From Campylobacteraceae bacterium (GTDB lineage Bacteria; Campylobacterota; Campylobacteria; Campylobacterales; Sulfurovaceae): a stretch of 64,000 nucleotides of DNA. Position numbers and translations under genes: made by a program. How positions within the stretch are numbered: the first letter of the stretch is position 1; the number at the start of each line of letters is the position of its first letter. Positions 7,804-16,906 of this stretch are shown here, piece by piece. The stretch covers positions 62,001-126,000 of the forward strand of contig JALVTE010000121.1 of the NCBI GenBank assembly GCA_027024155.1, in the 5' to 3' direction. The notes beneath the pieces were generated by a model. It was not told the origin of the DNA, did no database searches, and was given only the letters and a program-made list of their open reading frames with translations.

Positions 7804-8618
7804 TGAAAAAAAACCAAATAGTTATAGAGACAAAACGAAAGCTATTTGCAAATAGGGTTGGTAATCACTCTAGTATATTTGGTGGAAGTGGCATAGAGTT
7901 TAAAGATATACGAGCCTACACAACAAGCGATTCTGCTCGCCATATAAATTGGCGAAAAAGTACAAAAGATAGCGTAAAGGTAAACACTTTTAATGAAGAT
8001 AGAGAGTTAAATATTGCAACCGTTTTTTTAAATAGTGGCTCTTTGAATTTTGCTAATAAAAAAGCTAAAGCTATAGAGACTTTAACGGCTCTTAGTTTTG
8101 CTTCGGTTTACGCTAAAGAGTCTCTTAGTACTATCTTTTTTAATAACAAAGAGCAACTCTTTTTAAAGCCTACTAAAAAGGCGGAAGCTGTCGATATAAA
8201 TTATCAATTTGCAAATACTCTAAAGTGCCAAAGTTCTATAGATTACGAAGAGCTTACAAAGTATATTTTTCATCATATAAAAAGACGCTCTATTGTTTTT
8301 ATAATTGGCGACTTTTTAGACGAAGTAAATTTGCAAGAGATTTCTAAAATTCACGAAACTTACTGCTTAATTATAAGAGCAAAAGCCGAAGAGAATTTAG
8401 AGCTTTTAGGAGAGCTAAATATTAAAGATTTAAACTCTAACGAATTGACACAACTTAACATTGACAAGCGGAGTCAAAAAGTTTACAATAAACTCTTTAA
8501 AGAGCAAGATAGTAAGCTTTTAACACATTTACACAGTTGTCAGATAAAGTTTACAAAAATATATACAGATGACAATAGTGTAAATAAGATTAAAGAGGTT
8601 TTAGATGCCAAATATTAA
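7803..8618 (+). CDS. DUF58-domain protein
   Basis: The DUF58 partner usually found after MoxR and before the vWA membrane proteins. It has a degenerate vWA-like fold and is thought to act in the same complex. Seen: the family signature FKDIRAYTTSDSARHINW (about residues 33-50) followed by a conserved basic stretch, then an alternating beta/alpha core. No membrane segment is visible, and at 271 residues it lacks the N-terminal membrane hairpin of longer relatives. It overlaps its neighbours by 1 and 14 bases. Confidence 0.88.
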   Translation: MKKNQIVIETKRKLFANRVGNHSSIFGGSGIEFKDIRAYTTSDSARHINWRKSTKDSVKVNTFNEDRELNIATVFLNSGSLNFANKKAKAIETLTALSFASVYAKESLSTIFFNNKEQLFLKPTKKAEAVDINYQFANTLKCQSSIDYEELTKYIFHHIKRRSIVFIIGDFLDEVNLQEISKIHETYCLIIRAKAEENLELLGELNIKDLNSNELTQLNIDKRSQKVYNKLFKEQDSKLLTHLHSCQIKFTKIYTDDNSVNKIKEVLDAKY

Positions 8619-8958
8619 CGATATAGAACCAATTATTACTAATAATTTTAGTATCTATATCTATCTGTTTTTGAGCTTAGTTGTCGCTATTTTAGTAACT
8701 CTTTTGGTGCTATTTTTTCGTTACAGAAAAAGTAAAAAAGTAGCTTGTAAAAACCTTTATGAGAGTTTAGATTTCAGCAACCCTACAAAAGAGCTTCTGT
8801 ACCAATTTACAGTTATAGCAAAAGAGCAAAACAGTAGCCCTAAATTAGAAGCACTATTGCAAGAGTTAGAGCCGTATAAATATAGCCAAAATGCTAAAGT
8901 TATTGATGAAGAGATTGTGGATAAAATTAGAGAGTTTATTAAAGAGGATGAAGGGTGA
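8605..8958 (+). CDS. Small single-span membrane protein of the Bat operon (DUF4381-like)
   Basis: 117 residues with one strong membrane segment (about 15-37, IYIYLFLSLVVAILVTLLVL) and a helical cytoplasmic C-terminus. Position and architecture match the small DUF4381-type proteins between DUF58 and BatA genes, but sequence support is weak. It overlaps the DUF58 gene by 14 bases. Its last codons (Asp-Glu-Gly-stop) already belong to a heptanucleotide repeat array that fills the gap to the next gene. Confidence 0.7.
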   Translation: MPNINDIEPIITNNFSIYIYLFLSLVVAILVTLLVLFFRYRKSKKVACKNLYESLDFSNPTKELLYQFTVIAKEQNSSPKLEALLQELEPYKYSQNAKVIDEEIVDKIREFIKEDEG

Positions 8959-9037
8959 AGGATGAAGGGTGAAGGTAGAAGGATGAAGGATGAAGGATGA
9001 AGGATGAAGGATGAAGGATGAAGGATGAAGGGCGAGG
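8947..9037. repeat. Heptanucleotide tandem array (GATGAAG)n in the Bat operon
   Basis: Twelve in-register heptamers, 8947-9030: GATGAAG, GGTGAAG, GATGAAG, GGTGAAG, GTAGAAG and then seven exact GATGAAG units, with a degenerate 13th (GGCGAGG). It begins inside the last codons of the upstream gene and ends 9 bases before the vWA gene. Each junction reads AAGGATG, a Shine-Dalgarno-like core fused to an ATG. Seven is not a multiple of three, so copy-number change shifts frame. Confidence 0.95.
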
Positions 9038-9046
9038 GGTGCTTAG

Positions 9047-10693
9047 ATGACTTTTTTGCATCCATATTTTTTATTGCTGTTGCCACTCTATTTATTTATT
9101 GTTTGGCTCTTAAATCGGCACTTTAGAAGAGTTGAGTTTTCTAACTTAAAGCTTTTAAAAAAGGCTGTTAAGAGTAGTTTTGATTACTCGAAAGTTTTAA
9201 AGTTTTTAATAGCACTCTTTATGGTTTTGGCTTTGGCTACTCCTGTAAAGAAGCATATGCATCAAGCCAATAAAGTTAAAGGCTATGATATATCTATTCT
9301 TTTAGATGCAAGCGACTCTATGCAAGAAGATAACCGGTTTAATGTTGCAAAAGAGATAATTGCTAACTTTTTAAAGAAGAGAAAAAATGACAATATTGCA
9401 CTTAGCCTATTTGCAAATTACGCTTATGTAGCTTCACCACTAACTTACGATAAAAAAAGTATTGAGCAGATGTTAAAATTTATAAAATTAGGAGTTGCAG
9501 GCTCTAGGCAGACTGCACTTAACGAAGCTCTATTTTTAGGTGCAGATATATTTAAAAAGAGTGACTCTAAAAATCGAGTTATGATACTTTTAACTGATGG
9601 AATAAATACAGTAAAAAGTGTAAGTTTGCAGAGTGCTATAAGCAAAATTAAGAGCTTTAATATAAAAGTTTACACTATTGCACTTGGCAAAAAAGGAGAC
9701 TTTAACAAAGAGGTGCTAGAGAGCATCGCAAAACAGAGTGGTGGTAAGTTTTATCAAGCTCTAAAACCAGAAGAGTTAGAGTTAATCTATAACGAAATTA
9801 ATAAGTTAGAGAGTGGTAAAGTAGAGAGTAAAAGTTATGCGACTTATACACACTACTTTCAATATCCGCTAGCTGTGGCACTAATTTTGCTTATACTTTT
9901 TAGCATACTTTATAGAGAAAGTTACTCTAGGCCTTTGTTAATTGCCACTGCTGTTTTTATGGCAATAGCACTATATCGCCCGCAAAGCACTAAACAATTA
10001 CTTACAAGCCAAAACGACACAAGCTTTGCTGTGGCTGTAGATTTAAGCTATGCAATGGATGCTAAAGATATATACCCTAACCGCCTAAGCTTTGCTAAAA
10101 CAAAGATAGAGCGACTGTTAAAAGATTTAACAGGACAAAGTGTTGCTCTGTATGCTTATGCAAACAGTGGCTACTTAATATCACCAGTGACTAAAGATTA
10201 TAATAGGCTAAGTTACTTAGTAAAAAACTTAGAACCTATAGGCATAAAACGAGATAGAGCTGATATTTTAAAACTTTTAAAAGCTATTAATGCAAGTAAT
10301 AAAGAGCTTAAATCTGTAATTTTATTTAGCTCAACAAATAGCGATTATAAAGAGGCACTAACCTTTGCAAATAAACATAATATTAAGCTCTATATTTACG
10401 CCATTGCAACTGCCAAAGGCTCGATTGTAAAGGTTAATAATAGAGTGCTTAAAAACTCTTTTGGAGATATTGAGTTATTTGGACTAAAGAGTTTGAAAGC
10501 TCTAGCTAATGGAAGTGGTGGAGCTTATAAAACTTATAGTTTAAGTAATGATTTACAAGATTTTATCTCTGCAATAGATAGTAAAACAAGTACTCAAAAT
10601 CCACACAATCAAAAGAGTGAACTATTTTATATACCATTATTGATTGCATTTGTTTTATATATATTTACTCTTTTAAATAGGAGAAAAGTATGA
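9047..10693 (+). CDS. Fused BatA/BatB-like protein with two vWA domains
   Basis: A membrane protein with two von Willebrand A domains, the partner of the MoxR ATPase. Order: N-terminal membrane segments (about 1-20 and 58-75), vWA 1 (about 82-265) with an intact metal site (DASDS, Thr in SRQTALNEA, Asp in LLTDGINT), two membrane segments (about 270-315), vWA 2 (about 325-510), final membrane segment. In vWA 2 the first motif is DLSYA rather than DxSxS, and the later Asp is missing (LFSSTNS), so metal binding is probably lost. Most genomes encode BatA and BatB separately; here they are one 548-residue chain. Its end overlaps the next gene by 4 bases. Confidence 0.88.
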   Translation: MTFLHPYFLLLLPLYLFIVWLLNRHFRRVEFSNLKLLKKAVKSSFDYSKVLKFLIALFMVLALATPVKKHMHQANKVKGYDISILLDASDSMQEDNRFNVAKEIIANFLKKRKNDNIALSLFANYAYVASPLTYDKKSIEQMLKFIKLGVAGSRQTALNEALFLGADIFKKSDSKNRVMILLTDGINTVKSVSLQSAISKIKSFNIKVYTIALGKKGDFNKEVLESIAKQSGGKFYQALKPEELELIYNEINKLESGKVESKSYATYTHYFQYPLAVALILLILFSILYRESYSRPLLIATAVFMAIALYRPQSTKQLLTSQNDTSFAVAVDLSYAMDAKDIYPNRLSFAKTKIERLLKDLTGQSVALYAYANSGYLISPVTKDYNRLSYLVKNLEPIGIKRDRADILKLLKAINASNKELKSVILFSSTNSDYKEALTFANKHNIKLYIYAIATAKGSIVKVNNRVLKNSFGDIELFGLKSLKALANGSGGAYKTYSLSNDLQDFISAIDSKTSTQNPHNQKSELFYIPLLIAFVLYIFTLLNRRKV

Positions 10694-11394
10694 AGATATT
10701 AATCGGTTTGCTACTGCCAGTTTTGGCATTTAGTTCCATAAGTAACGACTATATAGAGTACAAAGCCCAAAATGCATACCAGAGTAGGGAGTATAAAAAA
10801 GCACTAAAACTCTATAGCCAAATAGAGCCTAAAAACGATGTAGTATATTATAATATAGCTAATACACTCTATAAGTTAAAAGATTATACAAAAGCAATAG
10901 AGTACTATAAATTGATAAAAGATAATAATTTAACTGCAAAAAAGCTTTACAATATAGGTAATGCATATTTAATGCAAAAAAATTACAAAAAGGCTGTAAT
11001 TTTTTACAAAGATGCTTTAAAATTTGATAATAATTCAAAGTTTAAAGAGAATTTGGATTATGCAATAAAAAATATGAAAGCCCTAGAAAATATAAAGTTA
11101 AATAGGCGTAAATCTTCGACTACTCAAGCTGAACTTGATAATTTTGATGATGAAAATGTATCTAAAAATATGCAAGAGGCTAAATATAAACCAGAGGATA
11201 AATTTAATGTATTAGATAAGTTAGATACAAAAATATCTGATTTAATCAGCAACGATACTAATAGAAATGATAGCAATATATCTAAAGCCTTAAAAATACA
11301 CCAAAAACTTATAGATAGAAGAGTTGAAAGCAGATTAAAAGAGCGAAATTCTAAAATTTTGTTAATACCAATAGATGTAAATAATACACAGTAA
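10690..11394 (+). CDS. BatC-like TPR protein
   Basis: A periplasmic or membrane-anchored TPR protein, 234 residues. A signal-like N-terminus precedes at least three tetratricopeptide units (KALKLYSQIEPKNDVVYYN, TKAIEYYKLIKDNN, KAVIFYKDALKFDNNSK; about residues 35-130), then a polar, charged tail rich in Asn, Asp and Lys. Its position straight after a vWA gene, with a 4-base overlap, is that of BatC. The TPR part probably docks other Bat proteins. An AT-rich gap with a likely promoter follows. Confidence 0.82.
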   Translation: MKILIGLLLPVLAFSSISNDYIEYKAQNAYQSREYKKALKLYSQIEPKNDVVYYNIANTLYKLKDYTKAIEYYKLIKDNNLTAKKLYNIGNAYLMQKNYKKAVIFYKDALKFDNNSKFKENLDYAIKNMKALENIKLNRRKSSTTQAELDNFDDENVSKNMQEAKYKPEDKFNVLDKLDTKISDLISNDTNRNDSNISKALKIHQKLIDRRVESRLKERNSKILLIPIDVNNTQ

Positions 11395-11459
11395 TGTAGA
11401 TAAAACTTTAAAATTATTAAATAGTATTTATAATTTTAATCTAGTGCATTAATTTATGT

Positions 11460-11465
11460 TATAAT
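11460..11465 (+). promoter_or_regulatory. Candidate -10 box for the ClC gene pair
   Basis: TATAAT 28 bases before the ATG at 11494, in an AT-rich gap of 99 bases, the largest break in this operon. No clear -35 is seen, as is common in the phylum. Confidence 0.4.
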
Positions 11466-11493
11466 TTAACTAACCTCTAAATAAGGCAATAAT

Positions 11494-12882
11494 ATGGAGA
11501 AGTTAAAAAAGAGATTTTATAATTTTATATTTGGCACAGAAGAACCTCGTTTTAAAAAGTTTCTACAAAGAGTTTTAAAAGATGAGTTTCATATACATCC
11601 TATAAAAATAGACTCTGTATCTATAATATTTTTTATAGGTAGGTGGCTTCCTTTTGCCATTGCTATTGGGATTACTACGGGGGTTATTGCTTCTATTGTG
11701 GATTTACTTGTAGTAAGTATAAATGCAAAACTATCCGAAAATATTGTATATCTTTTTATATATCCACTCTTTGTTGCATTAATTACAGGATTTATTGTGA
11801 AGCAAGATAGAGAAGTAGCAGGTCCTGGTATTGGCTTTTCTATTTTGCATTTGAAATCTAAACACTATTTAAAAGTAAAGGCACTGCTCTTTAAGCTTTT
11901 TATCTCTATTTTAACACTATCTGGCGGATTCATAGCAGGTAGAGAGGGTCCATCTTTCTACTTGGGTGTTGGTATTGGCGAATGGGTTGGTAGAGCTTAT
12001 GGCTTTGGTAAACGCTTTAAAAATATGCTTGGCTTAATTGGTGCTGGAGCATTTACAGGTGCTTTACTAAAGGCACCATTGGGTAGTTCAATATTTGCTT
12101 TAGAGTTGGAGAATATGTACGATTTTAATTATCGCCCATTTATACCGATGATTGTTGCAGCTATTGTGAGTTATTTAACATTCTCATTTTTTAGAGGAAA
12201 TCATGCATTTATTTTGCTACATTCTAAAGCAGTTTGGGATTTAAAGAGTATACCATATATTATTGGCTTAGGTTTTTTAATCTCTATTACAATATATATT
12301 TATACTATTTTCTTTCACTTTTTAAGAAAAGCTGCATTTATATTTCGCCCCGAAAAAAGGGCATTTATAGGGACATTAATCTCTATTCCTGTTTTGGCTT
12401 TTTTGTATCTTTATACAAACAATCCAGATTTGTTAGCAGCTCCTGTTGATATGAAAATTTTATCGAATTTAGCACAAACGCAGTTTTCTGTCTCAGAGGA
12501 TTTTGTAATAATAGTTTGTACAATAATAATTACAAGCTTTACTCTAGGATTTGGAATTGTTGGTGGATTAATTTTGCCTGTATTAATTATTGGTGCAGCA
12601 CTTGGTAATATTTTTGGGCATGTATTTCCAAACGAACTTGTAATGTTTACATTAGCTGGTATGGGTGCAGCACTCGCAGCGGCAGCTAAAACCCCACTTG
12701 CTGCGATTGTTATGATTACCGAAATGAGCCACAACGATGTTGTAATTCCAATGACAGCAGCAGTAATTACAAGTTACTTAACAAGCTTTGGATATAGTCT
12801 ATATTTGGGGCAAGAGAATATATTTAAAGGGAGCCTAAAAGACTTTACTTCGCACAGTATTAAGTCTGACGAAGATAAATAG
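11494..12882 (+). CDS. ClC-family chloride channel/transporter
   Basis: A polytopic membrane protein of the ClC family, moving chloride (or fluoride or nitrate) across the inner membrane. Seen: the selectivity motif variant AGPGIGF (about 109-115, GSGIP in E. coli), GREGPSFYLG (149-158) with the gating glutamate kept (Glu151), and the C-terminal GxGAALAAAAKTPLAAI repeat. Length 462 without CBS domains. It is followed 2 bases later by a second ClC gene, so the pair may form a heterodimer or serve different ions. The pair lies between batC- and batD-like genes. Confidence 0.93.
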   Translation: MEKLKKRFYNFIFGTEEPRFKKFLQRVLKDEFHIHPIKIDSVSIIFFIGRWLPFAIAIGITTGVIASIVDLLVVSINAKLSENIVYLFIYPLFVALITGFIVKQDREVAGPGIGFSILHLKSKHYLKVKALLFKLFISILTLSGGFIAGREGPSFYLGVGIGEWVGRAYGFGKRFKNMLGLIGAGAFTGALLKAPLGSSIFALELENMYDFNYRPFIPMIVAAIVSYLTFSFFRGNHAFILLHSKAVWDLKSIPYIIGLGFLISITIYIYTIFFHFLRKAAFIFRPEKRAFIGTLISIPVLAFLYLYTNNPDLLAAPVDMKILSNLAQTQFSVSEDFVIIVCTIIITSFTLGFGIVGGLILPVLIIGAALGNIFGHVFPNELVMFTLAGMGAALAAAAKTPLAAIVMITEMSHNDVVIPMTAAVITSYLTSFGYSLYLGQENIFKGSLKDFTSHSIKSDEDK

Positions 12883-12884
12883 AT

Positions 12885-14546
12885 ATGAAACTAGAAGACA
12901 TAAGGCATTTCTTTTTAATACCTACATTAATTGGCTTAATAGGTGGGGCTTCGGCGTATTTATTTCGTTATGTTATTAGCCTTTTTGAAGCACTGTATAG
13001 ATTTTTTAATATTGATAGTTGGCAATATTTTCACATAATTACAATGCCATTAATATTTTTGGGCTCGCATTTAATAATTAAAAAATTTTTAAGAAACCGC
13101 TCGAATGTAACCATAGAAGAGGTGGCTAAAAAAATCTCTTTAATGACTGGAAAGTTTTCTATGTTAAAAGGCTTTTTGGTACTTTTACTTACCTCTATAA
13201 GTATTGGTTTTGGTGTACCGATTGGGCGAGAGGGTCCTATTGCAAAACTTGGTGGATTATTTAGTGAAGTTTTTATAAAACTTTTTAAAGTAGAAAATAT
13301 AAATGCTCCAATATATTTAAGTGCTGGAGTATCTGCTGCCTTAGCTGCTACTTTTAATGCTCCGATTGCCGGTATATTTTTTGGTATCGAAATTATAATT
13401 GGCAAGATAAATTCGTATATAGTTATACCTCTTATTATCGCATGTACCACAGCAACGCTATTTGCTCATAAGTTTATTGGCTACTATACTGCATTTTATG
13501 TACCACAATTAGAGTATAACGATGAGTTTTTTTGGTTCATACCACTTGGAGCACTTTTTTTTACATTGATTGCTGTAGTTTTAAAGTACTCATTTAACAA
13601 ATTAAAAATATTAAGAAGAAGATATCGAAGTAAATGGCACTATTTTGTAGTTGCTATGGGTGTTGCAGTTGGCTTAATAATAAGCTTTATGCCCGAAGTT
13701 AAAGGTGTTGGTTATACATATGTATCTAAACTCTTCGAAGATGTCTATGTATCGCACTACACTTTAGAAGTTTTTCTTGCAAAATTGGTGGCTGTAATTT
13801 TAAGTTTGGGTAGTGGTATGTTTGGTGGAATTATGTCACCATCTATCTTTTTAGGTGCATTTGGTGGGTATTGGTTTGGTAGCGAATTTGGAAGCTTTGG
13901 TTTCGACCCTAGAATATTTGCACTAATAGGCAGTGCTGCTGTGCTTGCTGGAACCTCTAAAGCACCCTTAAGAAGTGCAATTATTATTACCGAATTAACA
14001 CACTCTTATCAACTTTTGCTACCTATTTTACTCTCGTCTGCAATTTCTGTATATTTTCTCTCTAAAATGGAGCCTGGTTCATACTTTAAAAGAAGCTTGA
14101 TGCAAAGAGGAATAGATATAGACAATACTTCAATTATAAACTTTATAAAAAAATGTAACATAATGCAATTTGTAAAGAAGGTACAACCTATCAAAGAGAG
14201 TGATAGTTTAAGTGATGCAATTAGGAAGTTTAGAAGACAGAGATTGCACAATTTACCAGTTGTAGATGCTGATGGTGTATTAATCGGTACAATCGCATTA
14301 AAAAGTATACGAAGACCCTCTTTAATGATGCAAAGAGATAAAATTTTGGCTAAAGATATTATGAATGAGAGACCATTTTATATAGATAGTGATAATTTAG
14401 AAGAGGGGCTTTTTAAGGCATTTACGATTTTAAATACAACATATGTACCATATGTAGATAGTGATAAAAAGTATCGAGGTGTAATAAATTTAAATAGCTT
14501 ATTAAAAGAGTTATCTTTATGTAAAATAGATTATAAAATTCGCTAA
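12885..14546 (+). CDS. ClC-family chloride channel/transporter with CBS pair
   Basis: Second ClC protein, 553 residues. The membrane part carries GREGPIAKLGG (114-124) with the gating Glu116, and FNAPIAGIFFGIE; the second half has SGMFGGIMSPSIF and AGTSKAPLRSAI. A pair of CBS domains follows in the cytoplasm (about 425-545; RLHNLPVVDADGVLIG and TYVPYVDSDKKYRG), usually a nucleotide-sensing gate. The previous ClC lacks CBS domains, so only this subunit could confer such regulation. The two genes are 2 bases apart. Confidence 0.93.
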   Translation: MKLEDIRHFFLIPTLIGLIGGASAYLFRYVISLFEALYRFFNIDSWQYFHIITMPLIFLGSHLIIKKFLRNRSNVTIEEVAKKISLMTGKFSMLKGFLVLLLTSISIGFGVPIGREGPIAKLGGLFSEVFIKLFKVENINAPIYLSAGVSAALAATFNAPIAGIFFGIEIIIGKINSYIVIPLIIACTTATLFAHKFIGYYTAFYVPQLEYNDEFFWFIPLGALFFTLIAVVLKYSFNKLKILRRRYRSKWHYFVVAMGVAVGLIISFMPEVKGVGYTYVSKLFEDVYVSHYTLEVFLAKLVAVILSLGSGMFGGIMSPSIFLGAFGGYWFGSEFGSFGFDPRIFALIGSAAVLAGTSKAPLRSAIIITELTHSYQLLLPILLSSAISVYFLSKMEPGSYFKRSLMQRGIDIDNTSIINFIKKCNIMQFVKKVQPIKESDSLSDAIRKFRRQRLHNLPVVDADGVLIGTIALKSIRRPSLMMQRDKILAKDIMNERPFYIDSDNLEEGLFKAFTILNTTYVPYVDSDKKYRGVINLNSLLKELSLCKIDYKIR

Positions 14547-14604
14547 TAGTGTTTTGCGAGAGGTATAATAAAGCTAATAAAGCTCTAAATGGTATAATAA
14601 ATAT

Positions 14605-15618
14605 ATGAAAAAACTATTTATACTAATTACATTTATATCTATATTATTTGCTCAAGATAGAGTATTTTTAAAATTATCTAAAGATAAAGCTTTTTTAAAC
14701 GAACCAATAGTTGCAAAAGTTACTGTAGTTTATGCAAAAAAAGCTAAATATGTTACTCTAAAGGCTTTTAAAAATAGGGCACTCTATAGTAAGTTTATAA
14801 GCGAGAGTAATCAAACTTTGATAAATGGAAATTACCATAAAACTTTTAGCTTTATTATATTTCCACAAGCTACAGGAGTTGTAAATATAGCTCCAATAAT
14901 TGCAAATGTATCTACAATCGAGAATAAAACTGGCTTTAGAGTTACTGACAAATTAATGTCTAAACCAGTAAAGATAGAGGTTTACACTATTCCAAAAAAT
15001 TTAGTAATTAGTGGTAATTTAAATATGCGGTTACAGAGGCTAAATAAAGAGGCTAGAGTAAATACCCCCATTAGTTTTAAATTAAAGATTATAGGTAGTG
15101 GCAATTTAGATGATATAAAAAGCTTTACTCTAGCTCTAAAAAATGCAACATATTTTAGTGATAAACCAAAAAGAGAGTATAAAATTATAAAGGGTAAAGT
15201 TCAAGCTACTTTTGTGCAAAATTTTAGAGTTGTAAGTGATAGTAGTTATAAAATTCCTCCGTTAAAATTGAGATATTTTAATACAGAAACTCAATTAGAA
15301 GAGAGTCTACTTACAAAAGTACAGATGGTTAATATACCAAAGCCATTAGCAAGTAAACGAGAGTTGGCTTTTTTGTTAATTGGACTAATTTTAGGTATTA
15401 CTTTGTCTATTTTATGGATATTTAGAAAAAGAAGACGAAAGCTAAACAATTTGCAGCAAGCAATTAAAAAAGCAAAAAATGATAAAGAGTTATATGATAT
15501 TTTGCTTCCATATGCTCATCGGTCTGAATTAAAAGAGTTACTTCAACAATTAGAAGCAAATATTTATAGTAAAGCAAAGAATAAAATTAATAAAAAAGAT
15601 ATTTTAAAAATAGTATAA
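14605..15618 (+). CDS. BatD-like protein
   Basis: A membrane-anchored periplasmic protein of the BatD (oxygen-tolerance) family, the remaining member of the Bat system encoded from 6877. Signal peptide (about 1-17, ends LFAQ), then repeated Ig-like beta domains (LSKDKAFLNEPIVAKVTV; SGNLDDIKSFTL), a membrane segment at about 250-270 and a short basic cytoplasmic tail. At 337 residues it is shorter than many BatD proteins. It is separated from batC by the two ClC genes. Confidence 0.8.
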   Translation: MKKLFILITFISILFAQDRVFLKLSKDKAFLNEPIVAKVTVVYAKKAKYVTLKAFKNRALYSKFISESNQTLINGNYHKTFSFIIFPQATGVVNIAPIIANVSTIENKTGFRVTDKLMSKPVKIEVYTIPKNLVISGNLNMRLQRLNKEARVNTPISFKLKIIGSGNLDDIKSFTLALKNATYFSDKPKREYKIIKGKVQATFVQNFRVVSDSSYKIPPLKLRYFNTETQLEESLLTKVQMVNIPKPLASKRELAFLLIGLILGITLSILWIFRKRRRKLNNLQQAIKKAKNDKELYDILLPYAHRSELKELLQQLEANIYSKAKNKINKKDILKIV

Positions 15619-15625
15619 TAACTTT

Positions 15626-15931
15626 ATGAATAACTACCAATCACCTAAAAAACTTATACTCTTTTGGTTACTTATTGTCTCTATTATATTGGCTATTTGG
15701 CTTTTATGGTTAGGAGTCGATAGCTATTTACTAACTCGTGACCCATTATCGCATATAGAGAGTTCAAAAGCTATTGCAATGGCAATTGTTGCAGTTATTT
15801 TAGTCGTTTTATTGTTAGCAGGGCTTATTATATCTACAATGCTTAGCAACAAACGATACTCCCGCTATTTTGGTATAGCTATTGGTATTGCTTTTGCATC
15901 TTTATTGGCATTTCGCTCTATTGTCGGGTGA
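15626..15931 (+). CDS. Small three-span membrane protein
   Basis: 101 residues with three hydrophobic segments (about 10-28, 47-68 and 80-97). It starts 7 bases after the BatD stop and probably ends this transcript. Not recognised. The composition suggests a simple integral membrane protein, perhaps an accessory of the Bat or ClC proteins, which is inference from position only. Confidence 0.65.
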   Translation: MNNYQSPKKLILFWLLIVSIILAIWLLWLGVDSYLLTRDPLSHIESSKAIAMAIVAVILVVLLLAGLIISTMLSNKRYSRYFGIAIGIAFASLLAFRSIVG

Positions 15932-15944
15932 ATTTTAAAGAGTA

Positions 15945-16844
15945 TCATCTATTGTTAGAGATTCTCCTAATACTTATTGGTTGTGGAAAATTTGGATTTT
16001 TTAAATATTTTAAAAGCATAGTTACCCCTTTTGGCTCATTTTTATTACCGTGAACTAAAATTATAGAGTCTTGTTTTATCTTTTCGCCTTTTGCAATCCA
16101 TGTGTTTGAGCCTATGGCTATTAATCCTAAATTAGAAACAGTATCCATAGATTTTTTATCCGAAACAAGCCCAGGAAACCTAAAAAAGACCGATGGTACT
16201 ACACCTTTTTTTAAAAGCTCTACCTCTAAGTTGAGTGTATCTTGTGCTAAATTTTCCTCAGGTGATAGTACAAAATTATGTCCTAACTTCGCTTTTGGAT
16301 GGTAGATATGCTTTGCTGTATGGTTACCCCAAGTAATATCTAATTTACCCTCTTTTTGCCAACTTCTAAGTTTATTAAATGCTTTTTTGTGTTTTAGAAT
16401 CCAGCGTTTTGTAATAAATAGAGTAACTGGTACAGGCTTTTTGAACCTTTTAATAAGGGCTAAATATAATCTATCTTCAAAACCTTTTTTGTGTGATGGA
16501 CAAAGGTCGGTAGTAATTACAACTCCGCCACCACTAGATACTATTCCATCATTTTGCAACTTATGTTTAGTCTCATATTTTGCGTGATTTAAAAGTTTAA
16601 AGTATCTGCTATGAAATATCTCTTTGGGACATTGCTCAAAAGTAGCACTACTTTTTAATATAACTCCAGTTTTAAGAGTATTAGCATCTACAATTAACAA
16701 AACCTTTTTTGAGTTTAAGTCAAAACTTCTAATAGCAATATATAGCTGTGAATTGTAATTGATACACTTATGTATAGGAGTATAGCCACTGATAGTGTTA
16801 GCAAATAGTATATCAATTAGAGCGATAAAAAATAATAGTTTCAT
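15945..16844 (-). CDS. Polysaccharide deacetylase (NodB-like), secreted
   Basis: A predicted carbohydrate esterase 4 domain exported by an N-terminal signal peptide. Motifs: ITTDLCPS (the TFDDG motif in its 'TxDLC' variant, so the second Asp is Leu), WGNHTAKH (the His-x-x-x-His metal site), FFRFPGL and the last motif ILVHGNKNEP. The N-terminal 100 residues are an extra domain of unknown role. The substrate could be peptidoglycan or another amino-sugar polymer. Convergent with the small membrane-protein gene. Confidence 0.78.
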   Translation of the reverse strand: MKLLFFIALIDILFANTISGYTPIHKCINYNSQLYIAIRSFDLNSKKVLLIVDANTLKTGVILKSSATFEQCPKEIFHSRYFKLLNHAKYETKHKLQNDGIVSSGGGVVITTDLCPSHKKGFEDRLYLALIKRFKKPVPVTLFITKRWILKHKKAFNKLRSWQKEGKLDITWGNHTAKHIYHPKAKLGHNFVLSPEENLAQDTLNLEVELLKKGVVPSVFFRFPGLVSDKKSMDTVSNLGLIAIGSNTWIAKGEKIKQDSIILVHGNKNEPKGVTMLLKYLKNPNFPQPISIRRISNNR

Positions 16845-16906
16845 ACTATTCCTTAAAAATCATTTATATATTATACGCCCTATTAGCTTTATATATTCAA
16901 ATAATA

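Noticed and set aside
8947-9037. Heptamer array considered as CRISPR
   Set aside because: The units are 7 bases long, contiguous and without spacers.
8757-9086. Minus-strand frame with HPSSFIL repeats
   Set aside because: It is the reverse reading of the heptanucleotide array and the coding end before it, with no ribosome site.
13031-13450. Minus-strand frame of 139 codons inside the second ClC gene
   Set aside because: Shadow of a strongly supported ClC gene on the other strand.
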